A DNA stretch of 54,603 nt from Bradyrhizobium sp. CCBAU 51627 (GCF_028128765.1 NZ_LBJG01000078.1:1-54603); one strand, 5' to 3'; shown: positions 26,991-36,127, counted from the first letter of the stretch. Notes: a model not told the origin generated them from the letters alone. Numbers and translations are program-made.

Positions 26991-28991
26991 ATGGCGAAGA
27001 AAACGTTGCGGACGAAGCAATCTCCGCGTGGCAAGGCCGCCAAGAAGCAAGCGACGAACAAAACTAAGGGCAGCAAGTCGGCCGGGGGCATTCCCGAGAA
27101 GAAGCTCGAAAAGCTTCGACGTTATGTTCGCGCCCGCGCCGAAGGCTTTCTGAGTGATCCCAACATTACGAGCGTCGGAATCGGCTACAAGCAAACTAAG
27201 GGCGAGAAGACGCCGGAATTGGCGATCCAGTTCTCGGTCCAAGCGAAAGCCGTTGCTGAAGCGCTGCCGCAGCTCGGAACCAAGCCGATCCCCAAATATC
27301 TGGAGGTCGACGGCGAGCAAATTCCAACGGATGTCATCGAGCGAAAGTACGCGCCGAGCTTTAAGAAGCTCGGTCTAGAGCCAAAGAACGAGCGCCGTGT
27401 CCGAGCTGACCCCGTTCTTCCTGGCGTGAGCTTGGGCAACCTCTTCACGACAGCCGGAACGCTCGGGACTTTTGTGCGCGACAAGCAGACCAAGCGCACC
27501 GTCATGCTGTCGAACTGGCATGTGATGCAGGGATCCCAAGGGAGGCTCGGCGACGACGTCGTGCAACCGGGTAAATTCGACGATAATCGAGTCGAGCTTA
27601 ATCGGATCGGCAAGCTGTTGCGCAGCCATCTTGGTCCCGCCGGTGATTGCGCGATCGCATCCATCACAGGACGGAAATTTTCTAACAAGATCATCGGGCT
27701 CGGCACGTCCTTCAGCGAGATTGGTGAGCCTCAGCTGGACGACCGGGTGGTCAAGAGCGGACGGACCTCCGGCGTGACTTTCGGAATTGTCACGCGGCTT
27801 GAGGTCAACACGAGGATGACCTATCCCGGCGGCCAGACCGCCATCATTGGGGGTTTTGAAATCGGCCCGGACCCCAAGAAGCCGGCACCGGACAATGAGA
27901 TTAGTCGCGGGCGAGATTCCGGCTCGATCTGGATGGCTGTTGACTCGAAGGGCAAACCGACAGACGTCATGCTAGGTCTTCACTTCGCCGGCGACGACGA
28001 TGATGGCGGAACGGCTGAGTTTGCGTTGGCCTGCCTTGCTCGCTCCGTGATGAATAAGCTGGAGATCGAGCCAATCGGCGCAGTCAAGGCTGAGATCGCC
28101 GCGCCGGAAGGGATTGAAGAGTTTCGGCAAGGCTTTGATCCCAGTTTCCTGCCGTTCCAGATTGAACCACCGAAGTTCACGCCAAGCCTAAAACGCGACC
28201 TGGCAAAGCTCGATGGCGATGAAGAGCTCCGGTACTGCCACTTCTCAGTCTGGCTGAGCAAGCGGCGGAAATATCCCGCTTGCGTGGCCTGGAACATCGA
28301 TGGCGCCGAATTCAAACGGATCAAACGCGTGAGTTTCCGTACCGATCGGCGTGGCGATCTCGAGGACTACCAGCTCACGAACGACATCTATTATGACAAT
28401 GTGCTCGATAAGGGGCATATTGCGCGCCGGGCCGATCTTTGCTGGGGAAGCCTTGAGGAGGCAAAGCAGGGTAACTACGATAGCTTCTTCTACACAAACA
28501 TTACACCGCAGCATAAGGCGTTCAACCAGAGCGACGATACCAGCGGCGATCCGGACGGTGGGCTCTGGGGCCGGCTGGAGAACACGGTGTTCGATTCGGA
28601 AGCGCCACATAGGCTGCGGGTCTCTGTGATGGGCGGTCCGGTGTTTTCAAACAAGGACAAGAAATTCGTTCAGCTCGGTGAGGACTGTTATCTCCCGCGC
28701 GAGTTCTGGAAAGTCGTTGCCTATGTTGATGACGCGGACGGCAAAGAGAAGGTGTTCGCGTTCGTCCTGACGCAGGCCAACCTAATCGAGGGGTTAGTTC
28801 GTCCGGAAGCACTCGACTTCGACGAATGGCTGTGGGCGCGGATCACACTTCGTGATCTCCAGGAGAAGACAGGTGTAGTCTTTCCGCGAGCCTTGAAGGA
28901 CCGCGAGGTAGCTTTCGTGCGAGCCCAGGGCGTTGGCGACGTGGTCATGTCGGTCAAACCGCTGTTCTCCAAAGAAGAATACTTCGCCTAG
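26991..28991 (+). CDS. Fusion of trypsin-like serine protease and DNA/RNA non-specific (NucA-type) endonuclease
   Basis: The product has 666 residues. Residues 1-35 are a Lys-rich, disordered tail. A region at about 36-120 (SVGIGYKQTKGEKTPELAIQ) precedes a chymotrypsin-fold domain at about 140-370 with a full putative triad: His177 in SNWHVM, Asp219 in GDCAIA and Ser310 in GRDSGSIW. From about residue 410 comes a NUC1/NucA-type nuclease with the catalytic motif DKGHIARR (His476) and the metal-binding NITPQHKAFNQ (Asn503, Asn512). No signal peptide or membrane segment is seen, so it is probably cytosolic. The ATG has a GAGGGA site. It is the first gene of a five-gene rightward cluster. The obvious hypothesis is a protease that controls, or is controlled with, the attached nuclease, for example in antiphage defence; that is an inference. 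Confidence 0.87.
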   Translation: MAKKTLRTKQSPRGKAAKKQATNKTKGSKSAGGIPEKKLEKLRRYVRARAEGFLSDPNITSVGIGYKQTKGEKTPELAIQFSVQAKAVAEALPQLGTKPIPKYLEVDGEQIPTDVIERKYAPSFKKLGLEPKNERRVRADPVLPGVSLGNLFTTAGTLGTFVRDKQTKRTVMLSNWHVMQGSQGRLGDDVVQPGKFDDNRVELNRIGKLLRSHLGPAGDCAIASITGRKFSNKIIGLGTSFSEIGEPQLDDRVVKSGRTSGVTFGIVTRLEVNTRMTYPGGQTAIIGGFEIGPDPKKPAPDNEISRGRDSGSIWMAVDSKGKPTDVMLGLHFAGDDDDGGTAEFALACLARSVMNKLEIEPIGAVKAEIAAPEGIEEFRQGFDPSFLPFQIEPPKFTPSLKRDLAKLDGDEELRYCHFSVWLSKRRKYPACVAWNIDGAEFKRIKRVSFRTDRRGDLEDYQLTNDIYYDNVLDKGHIARRADLCWGSLEEAKQGNYDSFFYTNITPQHKAFNQSDDTSGDPDGGLWGRLENTVFDSEAPHRLRVSVMGGPVFSNKDKKFVQLGEDCYLPREFWKVVAYVDDADGKEKVFAFVLTQANLIEGLVRPEALDFDEWLWARITLRDLQEKTGVVFPRALKDREVAFVRAQGVGDVVMSVKPLFSKEEYFA

Positions 28992-29051
28992 CTCGCGCCC
29001 GGTCATTCACGGACGGGCTTGCATCCCATTGGATCTGAGAGGAGAGCTTCA

Positions 29052-29828
29052 ATGAAAGCTGCCTTGGTCCTACTTATTTTGATCTGCACCTTGGGTAGCG
29101 TCCAGGCCGAAAAGCTCACCCAGTGCACTGCCAACGGCTTCTGTTATTGCGTGGACCGCGGCCTGAGCGAAGCCGTCGAAAAGAACGTCGACACTATCCG
29201 CAAACTGCTTGCTGCGGAAAAAGCAAAGGGCAGGGCCGTAGGCTATCTCAGCATCCCGCTGTCTACGCTGGGAGGCGGATGGTTCAACGAGAACGCCAAA
29301 ACTGCCGTCGAGACGAAAGCCCGCATCGAAGCCCGGCTCGGTGCAAGCGCGGCGTGGGTACTGAATCCTGGCGCCGCGGAGTTCGCGCTTCCTGCAGGAG
29401 CGACAGGTGCCGACTACATGCTGATGTGGACCAAAGTCCTGGAAGGACCGGACGGGCTCAGCGAACTCGATTTTGTCTATTTTGTCGGTCCCTCTGACTA
29501 CGCTCGCCATTTCGGACTCACGGGGGCGGGCGACCTTGAACGTCTGGAGAGCTATTATGACGAGGCCGCCAAGACAGACGAGAAATTGAAGGCGGTCGGC
29601 CGCCGCGCTTTTCGGGACTACTACGGGCTCCGTGCGTCGGTGACCTTCAGCTATGGCTCTCACGACGAATGGAATATTGTGCGGGCCATCAACCAGAAGC
29701 GCCGCGAGGTCAACGCCAATTCCGGTCTTGCCGGTCAGATGGGCATCATGTTCGACGGGCAACCTGCCGCACCCGGCCTTTACGAAACGCCGGTCGTGCC
29801 CGGCAATGCAGGAGTATGTCGTCCATGA
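29052..29828 (+). CDS. Exported protein of unknown function
   Basis: The product has 258 residues with a clear Sec signal peptide (MKAALVLLILICTLGSVQA) and a mature protein that starts with a Cys cluster (CTANGFCYC). The rest is soluble, with no motif I recognise. It mentions no nuclease or protease signature. The ATG at 29052 has an AGAGGAGAG site; an upstream in-frame start at 29019 would hide the signal peptide. Its stop overlaps the start of the S1/P1 nuclease gene (ATGA), so the two are translationally coupled and probably act together outside the cytoplasm. It lies 60 bases after the protease-nuclease fusion gene. Confidence 0.75.
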   Translation: MKAALVLLILICTLGSVQAEKLTQCTANGFCYCVDRGLSEAVEKNVDTIRKLLAAEKAKGRAVGYLSIPLSTLGGGWFNENAKTAVETKARIEARLGASAAWVLNPGAAEFALPAGATGADYMLMWTKVLEGPDGLSELDFVYFVGPSDYARHFGLTGAGDLERLESYYDEAAKTDEKLKAVGRRAFRDYYGLRASVTFSYGSHDEWNIVRAINQKRREVNANSGLAGQMGIMFDGQPAAPGLYETPVVPGNAGVCRP

Positions 29829-30643
29829 CCGCAGCCGGGGTAACGAGACGCAAGCAAACTTGCAGATATGCTCTTTTCGCGCTCGTTATGGGGGCAATTT
29901 GGCCGAGTTCGGCGTGGGCATGGGGGCAGCTTGGTCACTCCGTCATTGCCGAGCTCGCGCAACGCCATCTTAATTCGAGGACGCTCGCGGCCTTGAAGGA
30001 GTTGATAGGCGAAACTTCGCTCGCCTCGATCTCCAACTGGGCGGACGATTATAAATTCACTGAGCAAGGTAAAGGCACCTATCGCTGGCATTTTGTTGAC
30101 ATCGATATCTCGCACCCCGCTTACGGCGAGGCCGATTGTCCAGAAAAGAACAACCAGGGCAATTGTATCGCCAAGGGCCTGCCGATCGCGATCGCTACCC
30201 TCAAGGACAGAACCAAACCGATCCGCGAGCGTCGGGACGCGCTACGCCTCGTAGTTCACCTGATTGGTGATTTGGGTCAACCTCTTCATGCGAGCTGCAA
30301 CGGGGACGACGGCGGAGGTAACACGCTTTTCGTCTCACTTCAGGCTAAGCGGCAAGATGGAAAAAGCTACCGTCGGTCATCCTCGTTTCACAGCATGTGG
30401 GACGACTCTCTTATCGAGTTACAAGCTTATTCATGGGGGAGCTATGCTGACGCGCTGGACGGTATCGCGCTTCCCCCAGCCGAAGGTGGCCCTTATGACG
30501 AGGCTCGCATTGCGGCTTGGGCCAATGACACGCATGCACTCGGAATTAAGGCTTACCAGCTGTTGCCGGCAGGAACGCCGGCGGCTAACGATCCGGCACA
30601 TGCCGTGGAGCTCGGCGATGCTTACGCTGCGGCTGCGCCGTGA
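29825..30643 (+). CDS. S1/P1-family zinc-dependent nuclease, exported
   Basis: The product has 272 residues. A signal peptide ends in SAWA, so cleavage leaves Trp as the first residue (WGQLGH), exactly as S1/P1 nucleases need for their zinc site. The other ligands are all visible: SNWADD, YRWHFVDID, VVHLIGDLGQPLHAS and FHSMWDDSLI. This fits the trinuclear zinc site of enzymes that cut single-stranded DNA and RNA and remove 3' phosphates. It acts in the periplasm or outside. The ATG at 29825 overlaps the stop of the preceding exported-protein gene, and GGAG lies ten bases upstream; longer starts are less likely. In the cluster it provides a second, extracytoplasmic nuclease. Confidence 0.9.
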   Translation: MTAAGVTRRKQTCRYALFALVMGAIWPSSAWAWGQLGHSVIAELAQRHLNSRTLAALKELIGETSLASISNWADDYKFTEQGKGTYRWHFVDIDISHPAYGEADCPEKNNQGNCIAKGLPIAIATLKDRTKPIRERRDALRLVVHLIGDLGQPLHASCNGDDGGGNTLFVSLQAKRQDGKSYRRSSSFHSMWDDSLIELQAYSWGSYADALDGIALPPAEGGPYDEARIAAWANDTHALGIKAYQLLPAGTPAANDPAHAVELGDAYAAAAP

Positions 30644-30770
30644 AAAGACGATCTCAACGATCAAATGATGAAAAGCGCATCGCGCCTGAAGGCTATCCTA
30701 GAGGATGTGCTCGCAGGACCCTGAACGCGACTTGAGCACGTATTGACATACCTTGCGGCGAAGTCAGAAG

Positions 30771-31724
30771 ATGGCCATCAAGCGACGATCGGTTTGGCTT
30801 GATTATCAAGCTGCTGGCGAGGATGCTGCGCTCGTCCGCAATATCTCCGCGATCGTTTGGGCGGATCCCTACCTTTGGACGGCTTCAGACGAAGGCCGCA
30901 CGGTCGAATGTCTCGAACCTCATCGAGGAGGGTTTCGGCTGTTGCGTCAGTTCGGGCTCGACGAGATATTCGATCATCTTCCTGGCAAGAAAGATGGTGA
31001 CGAGATCGACCTCGAATCGCTCGACTTTCGGGACGGCGAACTGTGGCTCTGTGGTTCGCATTGCATCGTGCGCAAGCAAGCGCGCAAGTCAAAGGCCACC
31101 ATGGTCGATCCGGAGTTGCGCGAGCGCAAGAGCCGAAGATTACTCGGACGCGTCGCTGTCGACTCGCTCCTCAATGAACGGCCTCGTAGTTATGCAGTGC
31201 CGCTGACGGGCCGGAAAAGCCTGAGGGAGCGGTTAGCTGGCGACCCCTTCATCCGCCCATTTGTCGGCCTGCCTAGCAAGGAGAACGGGCTGGATATTGA
31301 GGGCCTTGCTATCGGCAAGAACCGGCTCTTCATCGGCCTAAGAGGCCCTGTCGTCGATAGTATCGCGCTCGTAGCCGAACTGTCCCTGACGGGTGTCAAC
31401 AAGGTGAGCGCGCGGCCTCCAATCCTTCATTTTCTCGACCTCCACGGCTTGGGCGTTCGTGACTTGACAGTTCGGGGTGAGACGATCTTCGTCTTGGCCG
31501 GGCCGGTCACAGCCGCGCATGGGCCCTTCCGGCTTTACCAGTGGAGCCGGCGCATGACAAAGCGGATTCAGCGCCCGAGGCGGGTCTATTGCTGGCCGAA
31601 CGGCTCCGTGGCGCCCGAAGGCATTTGCTTCAAGGATGGCGAATTGCTCGTCGTGTATGACGTCGGCAATGACGATTGTCGTATCAGGGGAGCACGCTGT
31701 CGAGCTGACATCTTCAAGCTCTAA
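30771..31724 (+). CDS. DUF3616-family protein
   Basis: The product has 317 residues and matches the DUF3616 pattern: ALVRNISAIVWADPYLWTASDEG near the start, DEIDLESLDFRDGELWLCGSH, NGLDIEGLAIGKNRLFIGLRGPV and the ending PEGICFKDGELLVVYD. These repeated beta-strand blocks suggest a propeller-like fold. No signal peptide is visible, so it is probably cytosolic. The function of the family is not established. I took the ATG at 30771; a TTG at 30753 is possible. It lies 127 bases after the S1/P1 nuclease gene in the same direction. Confidence 0.85.
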   Translation: MAIKRRSVWLDYQAAGEDAALVRNISAIVWADPYLWTASDEGRTVECLEPHRGGFRLLRQFGLDEIFDHLPGKKDGDEIDLESLDFRDGELWLCGSHCIVRKQARKSKATMVDPELRERKSRRLLGRVAVDSLLNERPRSYAVPLTGRKSLRERLAGDPFIRPFVGLPSKENGLDIEGLAIGKNRLFIGLRGPVVDSIALVAELSLTGVNKVSARPPILHFLDLHGLGVRDLTVRGETIFVLAGPVTAAHGPFRLYQWSRRMTKRIQRPRRVYCWPNGSVAPEGICFKDGELLVVYDVGNDDCRIRGARCRADIFKL

Positions 31725-31971
31725 GGTTCGTCAAAGCATCGCCGGTGATCGAGATAGGAGATCCACGTGAGGACCCCAGATCGCTCCAACGGCGACCTTC
31801 GTCAGAACGGTAGAAGCGATCGCATCCACAAACGAGCTGCGCTGCCCGACTAGCTCGCCCTCGTCGTCGATCCGAGCGATTGGCATATGGCGCGATCTCA
31901 TGTGAGGGGAGTGCAGGACGCGAGTGCAAGCGATCTACAACAACCAATGCAGTGACGTCGCGAGGATTCGA

Positions 31972-33027
31972 ATGATAACGAAACATTGCCCGAGATGCGA
32001 ACGGAAGATTCCAGGCCAAGCCAGGAAGTGTCCGGAATGCCTATCCGACATCGCCGTAATCACCCCGCGCAAAAAGGCTTTTTCTGCGCTGGGCACTGCC
32101 GCGAAGACCTTTCGTGATTGGGTCGGGATGCCAGCGGCAATAGCGGCCTTGATCACTGCCTTTTTTTATCCAGCCGTCGGCACGGTCCTGGGCTGGCTGC
32201 AGCGAGATCGCGCCGCCGTTACTGTTCACGTCTTCAATCGCGATATCGTAAACGTCGGCCTTGACGATCAAGCCGCCTCCAACCGAGTGGATCGCGTGGC
32301 GAACTACGAAAGCCTGCTGAGAGGACAATTGGTCAACAGCGGCTTTTCCGTGGCTTCGATTCTGTCCAATTTTGCTTGCGCTGGCGAAACCCGGTCGAAC
32401 GAGCGCGAAATATACACCTTCAACTTCCACGATGTGCAGAGAGGCACAAAGGCGTTTCCCGAGGTGCCTACACGGTCAACCGTATCGTTCTTCGGTCGCC
32501 TTACACATGCGCAAACCTATCCAGTGAATGGGATGTTTTCATCGGTTCAGCCCAAGCACTGTCAGTTCACATATTACGATAAGTATGGCCTCGTCCAGCC
32601 ACCGCTGTCGCTCAGCCTTACCGACAGTCAGGTCGCACTTCTTAAGACCATGGTGCCACGAGATGAGCCTGGCGAGTGGCGGGGCAAATACTGCGAAGGA
32701 AAGATCCCAGACATGGCAGTCTCCGACAGAAGCAAAGCTGACTGCGTCGGCGGCAACCATGTCATCGCGATTGAAGCTTCCTATCGATGGCCGGTAGCGG
32801 TTAGCAGAAGCCTTGCCGACGCAAAGTCATTTTCGGATGTCTCTGGAAGCCGCAAGCTGCCAGGCGCCATTCTTGTGTGCGACGATGATTGCGCTTCGGC
32901 AAGCGCCGAAGCGTCCGTGGCTCTCACGGATCTTGGGGTGCCACTGACAACATGGTGGTGCAAGCAAGATAGTCGGGCGTTGAAGGATTGTGAACGGAAA
33001 GACTTTCCGAAACCTAAGGCCGGCTGA
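31972..33027 (+). CDS. Zinc-ribbon protein with one membrane segment and unknown C-terminal domain
   Basis: The product has 351 residues. It begins with a Cys4 zinc ribbon (CPRCERKIPGQARKCPEC, about residues 5-22), has a hydrophobic segment at about residues 52-72 (MPAAIAALITAFFYPAVGTVLG), and a ~270-residue C-terminal part with scattered cysteines that I cannot assign. The ribbon should face the cytoplasm and the large domain the periplasm. I chose the ATG at 31972 for its GAGG site. It is the last gene of the cluster, 247 bases after DUF3616, and may have its own promoter. An N-terminal ribbon plus single helix is a common sensor layout, but no function can be claimed. Confidence 0.75.
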   Translation: MITKHCPRCERKIPGQARKCPECLSDIAVITPRKKAFSALGTAAKTFRDWVGMPAAIAALITAFFYPAVGTVLGWLQRDRAAVTVHVFNRDIVNVGLDDQAASNRVDRVANYESLLRGQLVNSGFSVASILSNFACAGETRSNEREIYTFNFHDVQRGTKAFPEVPTRSTVSFFGRLTHAQTYPVNGMFSSVQPKHCQFTYYDKYGLVQPPLSLSLTDSQVALLKTMVPRDEPGEWRGKYCEGKIPDMAVSDRSKADCVGGNHVIAIEASYRWPVAVSRSLADAKSFSDVSGSRKLPGAILVCDDDCASASAEASVALTDLGVPLTTWWCKQDSRALKDCERKDFPKPKAG

Positions 33028-33029
33028 AA

Positions 33030-33960
33030 ATTTGGAACGCGTTCGGACTCCTGTCGTTTGTATGGCGCGAGCTGTAAGCGGTACGTGGCTTGCCATCTCG
33101 GTCGAGCTTCAACTCGCTGTTTTCCAGCAAGCGATTGAATTGCCCGATGTGGTTGCCCGGAAATGCGCGATCAGTGGGCTTGGGAAACTCCGGCGGCAAT
33201 ACCTATCGGGGATTCTTCTTACGATTGCGCTCTTTGGCTCGTCCCTGCGGCACGTACTTGGGACGGTTGAGCAGTCGCTCATACGGAAAGACCGCCACGG
33301 CGTGCTCTTGCAATAGCCGACGCCTCGCTTCCCGCGAACCTCGATTTCCAGGATCCTCGGTCCACGAGGGCCCCTCCTCCACGATCATGACGTCGCGATG
33401 CTGGAGATTCTTGGCCTCGTCCGGACGCAAGCCCGTATTGCCGAGGTAGTCGTGTAGTTGTTCGGAGGACCACTTGTGCTGCGGTTGCGCCTGCTTCGCG
33501 GCTCCCGCGTTTTCTCGAACAACGACTTGTATTCCTCGGGACTGAACCACGGCCGGTGCACCACCTTGCCCTGGGACTTACGGCGGAGAAAAGTCAGGAG
33601 GGTACGCCAGCCATTCGTGGCGGATGGCGGTCTTCAGCACCTGCCGCGGCGTTACAATCTCATCATGGAGAGTGCTTCGGGGCAGGCGCCTTGCCCGTCG
33701 GCGACGTCTGTATACGGTGAACCTGATACTCCTGCGCCTTGCCTGGGGTGATTTGGGAATGAGCCATGCTGCCGAAGAACGGCAGCAGGTGCAGCCGCAA
33801 GCGGTCACGATAACCTTGCACCCACTTGGGGCTCCTCTGCCCCTCGGTGATGATCTCCTATTCCTTCAAGAACTGGTCAGCCGCCTCTCGATATCCTGTG
33901 CGGCGGGAAATGCATCGCTCGCGTTGTCGTTGATCAGGGATACCCGCAACCCGACATAAC
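33030..33960 (-). pseudogene. Tyrosine recombinase/phage-type integrase, frameshifted and truncated
   Basis: Pieces of one integrase can be read leftward in changing frames. About 33800 gives RLRLHLLPFFGSMA. About 33680 gives ARSTLHDEIVTPRQVLKTAIRHEWL. About 33560 gives QGKVVHRPWFSPEEYKSL. About 33450 gives DYLGNTGLRPDEAKNLQHRDV (with the first catalytic Arg). About 33130 gives KLDRDGKPRTAYSSRHT (the R-H pair of the active site). The C-terminus with the catalytic Tyr is gone. It abuts the 3' end of the protease-nuclease cluster, so it may be the dead integrase of the element that brought that cluster in. Confidence 0.82.
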
Positions 33961-34669
33961 GACGCTTGTGCTTGGCCCGCCCAGATTCTCAAGGAAGAAC
34001 TCGCCAACGATCATGCGCCGCTCATTCGCAGATGGCCCGACATGGAAATCATGGTGCCCAATTTGCTTATCGATGCGGCAACATGGATTGCCCAAACGAA
34101 ACCACTCACCCTGCCCATTGATGCGCTTCGCCGTTGGTGGTGAGGGTGCCGATCCATTTCCAGAATGGTGGCCGCAATGGCTGATCGCCTGGACATTGGA
34201 ACGCCTCCCACAACCGGCAATCCGCTTACGGACCGCACGCGCGAGCGCGCAATCGTGACCGAAAGCAAAGACACGATCCGCAACCTCAAGGCCTCGGAAT
34301 CGGTGATGGCGGCGTTTCTCCGCGCAGGTATGGACAGTGGACTTCGAGGAGCGCGTAGCGCCGGAGCTCGCGGCACGGTGGAGCTCTGAGCCCAAGTGCC
34401 GAAAGGCAGCAAGTCGGGTGTTACTGGATATGAAGTCTGGCAGCTCCCCCTCGCTCCCGCTGGCGAACCTGGGTTCGTCAGCGTGTCCCTAACGGCGCAA
34501 CCTGATTTCGAAGGTGACCTGATGGTGCGGGTTGACGTCAAGATCAAGCGATGGACCGAGCACCTTTGAGGAGACATCGCAAATTCGGTGACGGATTTCG
34601 CGGATGTCGTGAGTACGCCTGGCTAGAATCGGAGAGTGCAGCCGCCACTACCGTAAAGATCGCTTCTCG
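33961..34669. other. Decayed coding DNA, not identified
   Basis: Protein-like pieces are readable rightward in different frames. One is EIMVPNLLIDAATWIAQTKP at about 34030-34100, the next ADRLDIGTPPTTGNPLTD at about 34180, and the last TGYEVWQLPLAPAGEPGF at about 34430 running to a stop near 34569. None continues far or shows a known motif. The stretch looks like one or two rotted genes between the dead integrase and the AbiE locus. Confidence 0.4.
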
Positions 34670-35493
34670 CTACACCCCACCGTTCGCCCAGCGTTCAAGC
34701 TCCCGGCAACGCTTGATCAATTTTTCGAACGGCTCGGCGTCATCCAACAGTACGCCGTCATCCGCCATTTTCTTGTAATCGGCTTCAAGCACCTTAAGCG
34801 CTTCGGCATCGGGAATGAGCTTCAATCCGCCCGAGACCGCTTTCGCATAATCAATCGGATTGCCTTCGCTGTCCTTTGCACGGAAGAACTTCGACTTGTG
34901 GGCAGCGACCGCGTTGGCAAGATCCCGGTCATCGAAGGCGGCTTGGGCGTAGCCCTCATCGTCCAGCCGTACGAGGTCATGCCAGTGGCGCGAGTAGCGG
35001 TCCTGCTGATTGCCCTCCTCGGAGCAGAAACCGATCGACTGCGATGCCGCTGCGCATCTGGCTTAAGGCAATAGACATGCACGGCGCCATCGAGGATCGC
35101 GGTGGCATCCACCCCAGTATCCTTGATGTGTTTCTCGATAACGGCGAGCGCCTTCTCCTTGACCCAGGTCGCAAGCTTTTCGTTGATCCCCGCCTGGCTG
35201 TTGGTTTTCGGGATTGGGTCTTCGCCCGCTTTTTCGGGAATGATCTGGCGAATGTCATAGGTGACGTCGATATCTTCCGAAAAGCGCTCGATGACGTCGT
35301 ATCCCTTCGAAAGCGACGTGCCGCCCTTGAAGACAAGATGCTCGCCGAACTCGGATTTGAACAGCCCGTCGATGGCCCAGACGACCCAGATGTCTTTTTC
35401 CAGGAGATGGACACGTCGTCCCGACAGCGTCGCGGCGGCGCCGAGCGCTTCGAGGCGCTCCTCGCGGGAGAGCGTCAGGTAGTTATCCGGCAT
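34670..35493 (-). pseudogene. AbiEii-type nucleotidyltransferase toxin, frameshifted
   Basis: The N-terminal ~150 residues (from the ATG at 35493) have the nucleotidyltransferase pattern of AbiEii toxins: EKDIWVVWAIDGLF, the phosphate-binding VFKGGTSLSKGYD and the metal-binding RFSEDIDVTYD. After about 35060 the family sequence leaves this frame. It resumes in another as DRYSRHWHDLVRLDDEGYA and runs through PIDYAKAVSGGLKLIPDAEA to a stop at 34670. The toxin is thus split by a frame change in its middle and is probably inactive. AbiEii toxins transfer nucleotides to tRNA or similar targets. The matching antitoxin gene is intact just upstream. Confidence 0.85.
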
Positions 35494-35545
35494 GGGCTTT
35501 GAACACCTGGCTGATGGATTCAGACATCCACGAGGGAAGTGCCGG

Positions 35546-36127
35546 TCAAACCGCAACCAGCTCTGCCACCGTTGAGGGTGGAAGCGTCCGTTTCAAAGTC
35601 TTCAGGGCTTCGGGCGCCCCGCGCTGCCCGATCCACTCCAGCGCCCGCACAGCTTCCCCTGCCGCCCGATGCGATGGCAGGAGCATCCACTGCGGTGCAT
35701 GCTTCATCTCAACCACCTGCGCGCCGAGATTAAGACGGCGGCTGCGCCCAGAGGTCAGGTAGACTAGCTTGGTCGGCACCTGCGTTGTCAGGCCGAGCGC
35801 GTTCGCGGCCGCTGCGCCATGGCTGACGACGGTCTCTGCATGCGAAGTCGCGAGGTTGGCGACCACTTTCTCCGGCGCAGGCGCGCGCATGCCGAACCGC
35901 GTTTCCACAGGGCGCACATAGACGCCGCGGGTGATGCGCATCAACTGCTTCTTTTCCTGAAGCCGCTTCAGGGCCTGGTCGACGGCCGCCCGGCTACCCA
36001 GATGCAGGAATTCCTTGGCGCTGATCAAAGCGCCTTCCGGGAGCGTGTTCACCTGGTTCAAAATGCGCTCGGCAACGGCTTTCGTCCTGCCGGGATCGCC
36101 AGCGCCCAAATTCGGGCTTGAAATCAT
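35546..36127 (-). CDS. AbiEi-type antitoxin (DUF6088 family)
   Basis: The product has 193 residues. An N-terminal winged helix is seen at about residues 25-75 (ALISAKEFLHLGSRAAVDQALKRLQEKKQLMRITRGVYVRP), followed by the AbiEi-like C-terminal part (SHAETVVSHGAAAANALGLTTQVPTKLVYLTSG). AbiEi proteins bind their own promoter and neutralise AbiEii without forming a stable complex. The gene precedes the toxin gene by about 50 bases in the same orientation, the usual order. It looks intact while the toxin is broken, the stable direction of decay for a toxin-antitoxin pair. Confidence 0.87.
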   Translation of the reverse strand: MISSPNLGAGDPGRTKAVAERILNQVNTLPEGALISAKEFLHLGSRAAVDQALKRLQEKKQLMRITRGVYVRPVETRFGMRAPAPEKVVANLATSHAETVVSHGAAAANALGLTTQVPTKLVYLTSGRSRRLNLGAQVVEMKHAPQWMLLPSHRAAGEAVRALEWIGQRGAPEALKTLKRTLPPSTVAELVAV

